A stretch of 8,339 bases of DNA. It comes from Selenomonadaceae bacterium (GTDB lineage Bacteria > Bacillota > Negativicutes > Selenomonadales > Selenomonadaceae). Each line of letters begins with the position of its first letter. Position 1 is the first letter of the stretch. Below the pieces are notes generated by a model. That model was not told where the DNA came from, did not search any database, and saw only the letters and a list, made by a program, of their open reading frames with translations. Shown here piece by piece: positions 6,022-8,339 of this stretch. The stretch is from contig JAFXOC010000042.1 of the NCBI GenBank assembly GCA_017529085.1, positions 1 to 8,339 on the forward strand. The letters are read 5' to 3'. A program made the position numbers and the translations under genes.

Positions 6022-7080
6022 ATGAATACGAAAGATTTAAGCATGAGGTACAAAAAGTCACCGCAGGAAATTGAAAATCTTTTGCAGGAAAATATCGGCG
6101 AACTAAAAGATTTTATTCATTATGAGCGTAAAATGTGGATTGTTAATCCCGACTCGCTTCATAAGTTAGATAAATTGTTTGGTTATGCCGGAGAAGCGAA
6201 AGACAAAAAGAAATTGGAAAACAGGTCGCAAATCCCAAAGGAAAGTAAGAAAGAAATGCTCGTGGAAAAATTTGAAAATGAGGTTTCGGACGAAAGACTT
6301 TTGGAGTTACAAAAAGAATTACAAGAGGAAAAAGAACGGGCAAACAAATACGCTGATGAATTGGCTCGATTACAAGATAAATTCATCGAACTTCAAAACG
6401 GGCAGGAAGCCATGAACTCGTCTTTTATCAAAAAACAACAAATTCGTGCGGAAGCCGCAGAGCATGAATTAGAGAAAATAAGACAACGCTCGAAGGACGA
6501 TGCGAAATATAAAGACGGGCAGATAAAAAGTTTGCAGGATCGAATAAAAGAAATGCAAGACAAGCTGATTGAAAGTCATAGTCAAAATAACGAGAAGCAA
6601 AATGAAATAAACAGACTTTCTCGGCAGATTGAAGAAGTCAAGGAAGATTCTGCGAAAAGGTGTTCCAAAGCGGAATTAAAAGTGATTGAAAGCAAAAGGA
6701 GCGAGGAAAAACTTTACGCCGACTTGCATGAAACCGAAATGAAATTGCAAGAAATGAGTCACCAAGTCAATATCGCAAACGAGGAAAGAAGCGAGGCGCT
6801 CCGCAATATGTCTGCCATGCGATCCGAATTTATCGGCGTAAAATCAAAACTTATCGAAATTACCGCCGGATTAAGCAGTTATTTAACTGATGTCGAAGTA
6901 ATCGCCGATTCTCGTATCATAAAAGACGAAAATCAAATTGAAACCGAACAGACAAACGATGTAAAACTTGTAGAAGAACCCAAAGCAGTTAGCGATTTGT
7001 CAAAACTTCCTGCGAATCTTTCTTTAGCGGAACCGGGAAGAATTAAAACGCTATGGCAAAAAGTCGCAAGTTTCTTCTAA
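6022..7080 (+). CDS. Long coiled-coil protein with possible N-terminal DNA-binding domain (KfrA-like in layout)
   Basis: The product has 352 residues. I chose ATG 6022 because GAGGGGGAA lies 7 bases upstream; the frame is open further 5' to 5905 but that part overlaps ssb and has no ribosome binding site. Residues 1-55 (MNTKDLSMRYKKSPQEIENL ... MWIVNPDSLHKLDKLFGY) read like a small winged-helix or MerR-type domain. Residues ~85-290 are an uninterrupted Glu/Lys/Gln-rich coiled coil. Then comes an acidic linker and a short amphipathic tail, GRIKTLWQKVASFF, which could touch membrane or a partner. The architecture is like KfrA and other plasmid partition or organisation proteins, but I see no specific family signature. 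It is last in the operon, 28 bases after ssb, and is followed by hairpins that could end transcription. Possible roles are partition, transcriptional autoregulation or relaxosome structure. Confidence 0.75.
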   Translation: MNTKDLSMRYKKSPQEIENLLQENIGELKDFIHYERKMWIVNPDSLHKLDKLFGYAGEAKDKKKLENRSQIPKESKKEMLVEKFENEVSDERLLELQKELQEEKERANKYADELARLQDKFIELQNGQEAMNSSFIKKQQIRAEAAEHELEKIRQRSKDDAKYKDGQIKSLQDRIKEMQDKLIESHSQNNEKQNEINRLSRQIEEVKEDSAKRCSKAELKVIESKRSEEKLYADLHETEMKLQEMSHQVNIANEERSEALRNMSAMRSEFIGVKSKLIEITAGLSSYLTDVEVIADSRIIKDENQIETEQTNDVKLVEEPKAVSDLSKLPANLSLAEPGRIKTLWQKVASFF

Positions 7081-7096
7081 AACAAAAATCTAATCG

Positions 7097-7127
7097 GGAT
7101 AATCTTTTGTAAATCAAGGGATTATCC
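7097..7127 (+). terminator. Hairpin just after the operon, possible weak terminator
   Basis: GGATAATC (7097-7104) and GATTATCC (7120-7127) are perfect 8-bp arms around a 15-base loop, 16 bases after the last stop codon. The tract after it (TAATTTCCGTTTT) is only moderately T-rich, so termination here may be partial, with the strong terminator at 7237-7283 as backup. Confidence 0.45.
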
Positions 7128-7152
7128 TAATTTCCGTTTTAAAGGGTCTACA

Positions 7153-7227
7153 AATTAAAAGCCATATAAACATAAGGGCAAGGCAAATTTCTTGCGTTAT
7201 ACGCAATCCTAGAGCGTGGTTTTAATT
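7153..7227. other. Possible structured segment of about 75 bases, no coding
   Basis: AATTAAAA-G-CCA (7153-7164) can pair with TGG-TTTTAATT (7217-7227), leaving one bulged G, so the ends of a 75-base segment close on each other. Inside is a 6-bp hairpin, TTGCGT/ACGCAA with loop TAT (7192-7206). It is not a tRNA: no T-loop or CCA-acceptor pattern is present. It could be a small RNA, part of an attachment site, or protein-binding repeats. Confidence 0.3.
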
Positions 7228-7236
7228 GAGAATTAT

Positions 7237-7283
7237 ATAACAAATAAAATCCCGTCCACATTGGACGGGATTTTATTTGTTAT
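7237..7283. terminator. Strong bidirectional intrinsic terminator
   Basis: Two perfect 22-base arms (7237-7258 and 7262-7283) surround a 3-base loop CAT. The core CCCGTCCA/TGGACGGG is G+C-rich and is flanked by A-rich and T-rich tracts on either side, so it works as an intrinsic terminator in both directions. It would stop readthrough from the topB-ssb operon on the plus strand and from the lysR side on the minus strand. Confidence 0.85.
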
Positions 7284-7332
7284 TGTTTATATCATATTCA
7301 CGACTTGTCTGCGAAATCAAATTTGCCAACAT
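7273..7332 (-). pseudogene. Remnant-like 19-codon ORF ending inside the terminator
   Basis: MLANLISQTSREYDINNNK is followed by TAA in the terminator arm. There is no ribosome binding site, and the frame is closed upstream by a stop at 7354-7356, so it is probably not a gene on its own. Its position directly before a terminator is what one expects of a 3' end whose 5' part was replaced by recombination. Such Leu-Ala-Asn-rich tails next to integration sites seem familiar to me, but this is not evidence of identity. Confidence 0.25.
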
Positions 7333-7342
7333 TTTGCCAACA
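7322..7342. repeat. Tandem TTTGCCAACA pair, possible recombinase or protein-binding site
   Basis: TTTGCCAACA occurs at 7322-7331 and 7333-7342, an 11-base period. It lies between the element's last operon and the truncated lysR, so it may be an integrase arm site or part of the attachment region. From here to 7459 the sequence is AT-rich and I see no other feature. Confidence 0.4.
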
Positions 7343-7459
7343 AATACATAATTTTATCAAAAATTAACATAAGTAAATAAAAGTATGAAAAACTCGTTTT
7401 TTGCCAGTATAGATAAGGTTTGAAAGATGATTAAAAGTAAACAAAAATAATTGAAGTTA

Positions 7460-7951
7460 TTATCCTCTTGTTAAATAGAAATTCACGTATTCGGCGGAAG
7501 GAGCGCGTCTAAGGTCGCTTAACGCAATATCAACGGCACCGCTTCTTAGACCTGCGTAGAGTTCTTCGTGAGTTCCGCTTACGAGGGAGATTTCCACTTC
7601 GGGACGTTCTTTTTGAAATTTGGGCAAAACAGACATAAGTTCATCGCCGCGATAATGTCGCAAGTACCCGACGGAAATTTCCTTTTTTGCGCCGTCCGCA
7701 AGCCGCATGGTTTCCGCCCGAAGTCGCTCAAAGTCGTTTACGATTATCAAACTCTTGCGGTAAAAATACTCTCCCGCGGCGTTTAATGTAAACTTTCGCC
7801 GTTCTCTGCGCATAAGCTTAACGCCTAATTCTTTTTCCAACGCCTGAATTTGCTGCGATATGGCGGATTGCGAAATAAAACATTCCTCCGCCGCCTTGGT
7901 AAAGCTGTTCAGACGCGCCACCGCCTGAAAATATTTCATCTGCTTAATCAT
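7460..7951 (-). CDS. LysR-family transcriptional regulator, truncated in the effector domain (probable pseudogene)
   Basis: LysR regulators bind promoter DNA through an N-terminal helix-turn-helix and sense a small molecule through a C-terminal domain. Residues 1-60 are a complete DNA-binding domain (MKYFQAVARLNSFTKAAEEC, FISQSAISQQIQALEKELGV, LNAAGEYFY). A linker helix runs to ~90, and the first effector subdomain starts at KKEISVGYLRHYRG. The protein stops at 163 residues after EYVNFYLTRG, whereas the family is about 290-310, so roughly half of the ligand domain is missing. GAAGG lies 7 bases before the ATG. The gene is 15 bases downstream of the aldo/keto reductase on the same strand and probably shares its transcript. 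The cut coincides with a drop to AT-rich DNA. The product may still bind DNA but should not respond to an inducer normally. The target genes cannot be inferred. Confidence 0.88.
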   Translation of the reverse strand: MIKQMKYFQAVARLNSFTKAAEECFISQSAISQQIQALEKELGVKLMRRERRKFTLNAAGEYFYRKSLIIVNDFERLRAETMRLADGAKKEISVGYLRHYRGDELMSVLPKFQKERPEVEISLVSGTHEELYAGLRSGAVDIALSDLRRAPSAEYVNFYLTRG

Positions 7952-7966
7952 GAATGAACCTTCATT

Positions 7967-8339
7967 TTAAAAAGCCCCTGTCTTTATATGCGGCACATAA
8001 GGAGCTTCCAACGCATTTATTTCGTCTTCGTCCAATTTAATGTCAAGCGCGGATACCGCTTCTTCAACGTGTTTCACATTGGTAGTTCCAACGATGGGAG
8101 CGGTGATGTACGGTTTTGAAAGCATCCACGCCAATGATTCCTGCGCCATTGTGCGACCATGTTCTTTCGCAATCTTTTCAAGATTGTCAACGACTATTTT
8201 ATCAATATCGTTGGTAGCGTTCCATACCATAGGGGAAACATCGTCTATTTTGTTTCTCTCCGTTACCGTGCCCCAAGGATGAGCGCATCGACCGCCGGCA
8301 AGAGGAGACCAAGGCACGACCGCCATCTTCCTGTCTTGA
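7967..8339 (-). CDS. Aldo/keto reductase, C-terminal part only
   Basis: These enzymes reduce aldehydes and ketones (or oxidise alcohols) with NADPH. About 124 C-terminal residues are visible and the frame is open to the window edge; an internal ATG at 8326 is in mid-domain and is not the start. Landmarks are VVPWSPLAGGR, the strand and loop late in the barrel, then AQESLAWMLSKPYITAPIVG and GTTNVKHVEEAVSALDIKL, the segment that holds the NADPH phosphate, and a short tail ending IKTGAF. The layout fits the YajO/YhdN-type bacterial subfamily. The catalytic Asp, Tyr, Lys and His lie in the unseen N-terminal half, so integrity cannot be judged. lysR follows 15 bases downstream. G+C content is higher than in the mobile region, consistent with host DNA. 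Confidence 0.9.
   Translation of the reverse strand, partial: QDRKMAVVPWSPLAGGRCAHPWGTVTERNKIDDVSPMVWNATNDIDKIVVDNLEKIAKEHGRTMAQESLAWMLSKPYITAPIVGTTNVKHVEEAVSALDIKLDEDEINALEAPYVPHIKTGAF

Noticed and set aside
7153..7227. tRNA gene of about 75 bases
   Set aside because: There is no T-loop consensus, anticodon arm or acceptor stem arrangement.

Overview
The window looks like one end of an integrated or mobilisable genetic element from an AT-rich bacterium, next to chromosomal DNA. Relaxase style, codon use and gene style suggest a Firmicute, perhaps of the Negativicutes type; this is an impression with no marker gene behind it. Positions 1 to about 7,400 are clearly AT-rich. The last ~900 bases (lysR and aldo/keto reductase) are visibly richer in G+C, as expected for host sequence flanking a foreign element.

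Left arm, minus strand (1-2627): one very long reading frame for a MobA/MobL (MOBQ-type) relaxase, at least 875 residues, running off the window at position 1. Inside it, in another frame of the same strand, is a 101-codon Cys-rich ORF (2176-1871) with its own good ribosome binding site, so about 300 bases appear to be dual-coding.

Centre (2628-3134): an intergenic control region. It holds a 9-bp perfect inverted repeat followed by TAAATG (2829-2856) that closely resembles the RSF1010/R1162 origin of transfer. It also holds a 29-base element present twice (2933-2961, 3051-3079), each copy overlapping a plausible promoter, and promoter-like sequences for both divergent units.

Right arm, plus strand (3135-7080): a tightly spaced operon of a small coiled-coil protein, topoisomerase III (topB), single-stranded DNA-binding protein (ssb) and a long coiled-coil protein with a possible N-terminal DNA-binding domain. 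This fits a DNA-processing and maintenance module: the relaxase nicks at oriT, TopB and SSB handle the resulting single strands, and the coiled-coil proteins may be relaxosome or partition factors. No coupling protein, secretion genes, replication initiator or integrase is visible.

Boundary (7081-7459): no ordinary gene, but several hairpins, a 22-bp perfect bidirectional terminator, a tandem TTTGCCAACA pair and a 19-codon remnant-like ORF. The chromosomal side then begins with a lysR gene cut off in mid effector domain (163 codons), followed upstream by the C-terminal part of an aldo/keto reductase that leaves the window. The truncated lysR at the composition change suggests that the element, or a rearrangement at its end, interrupted the gene.
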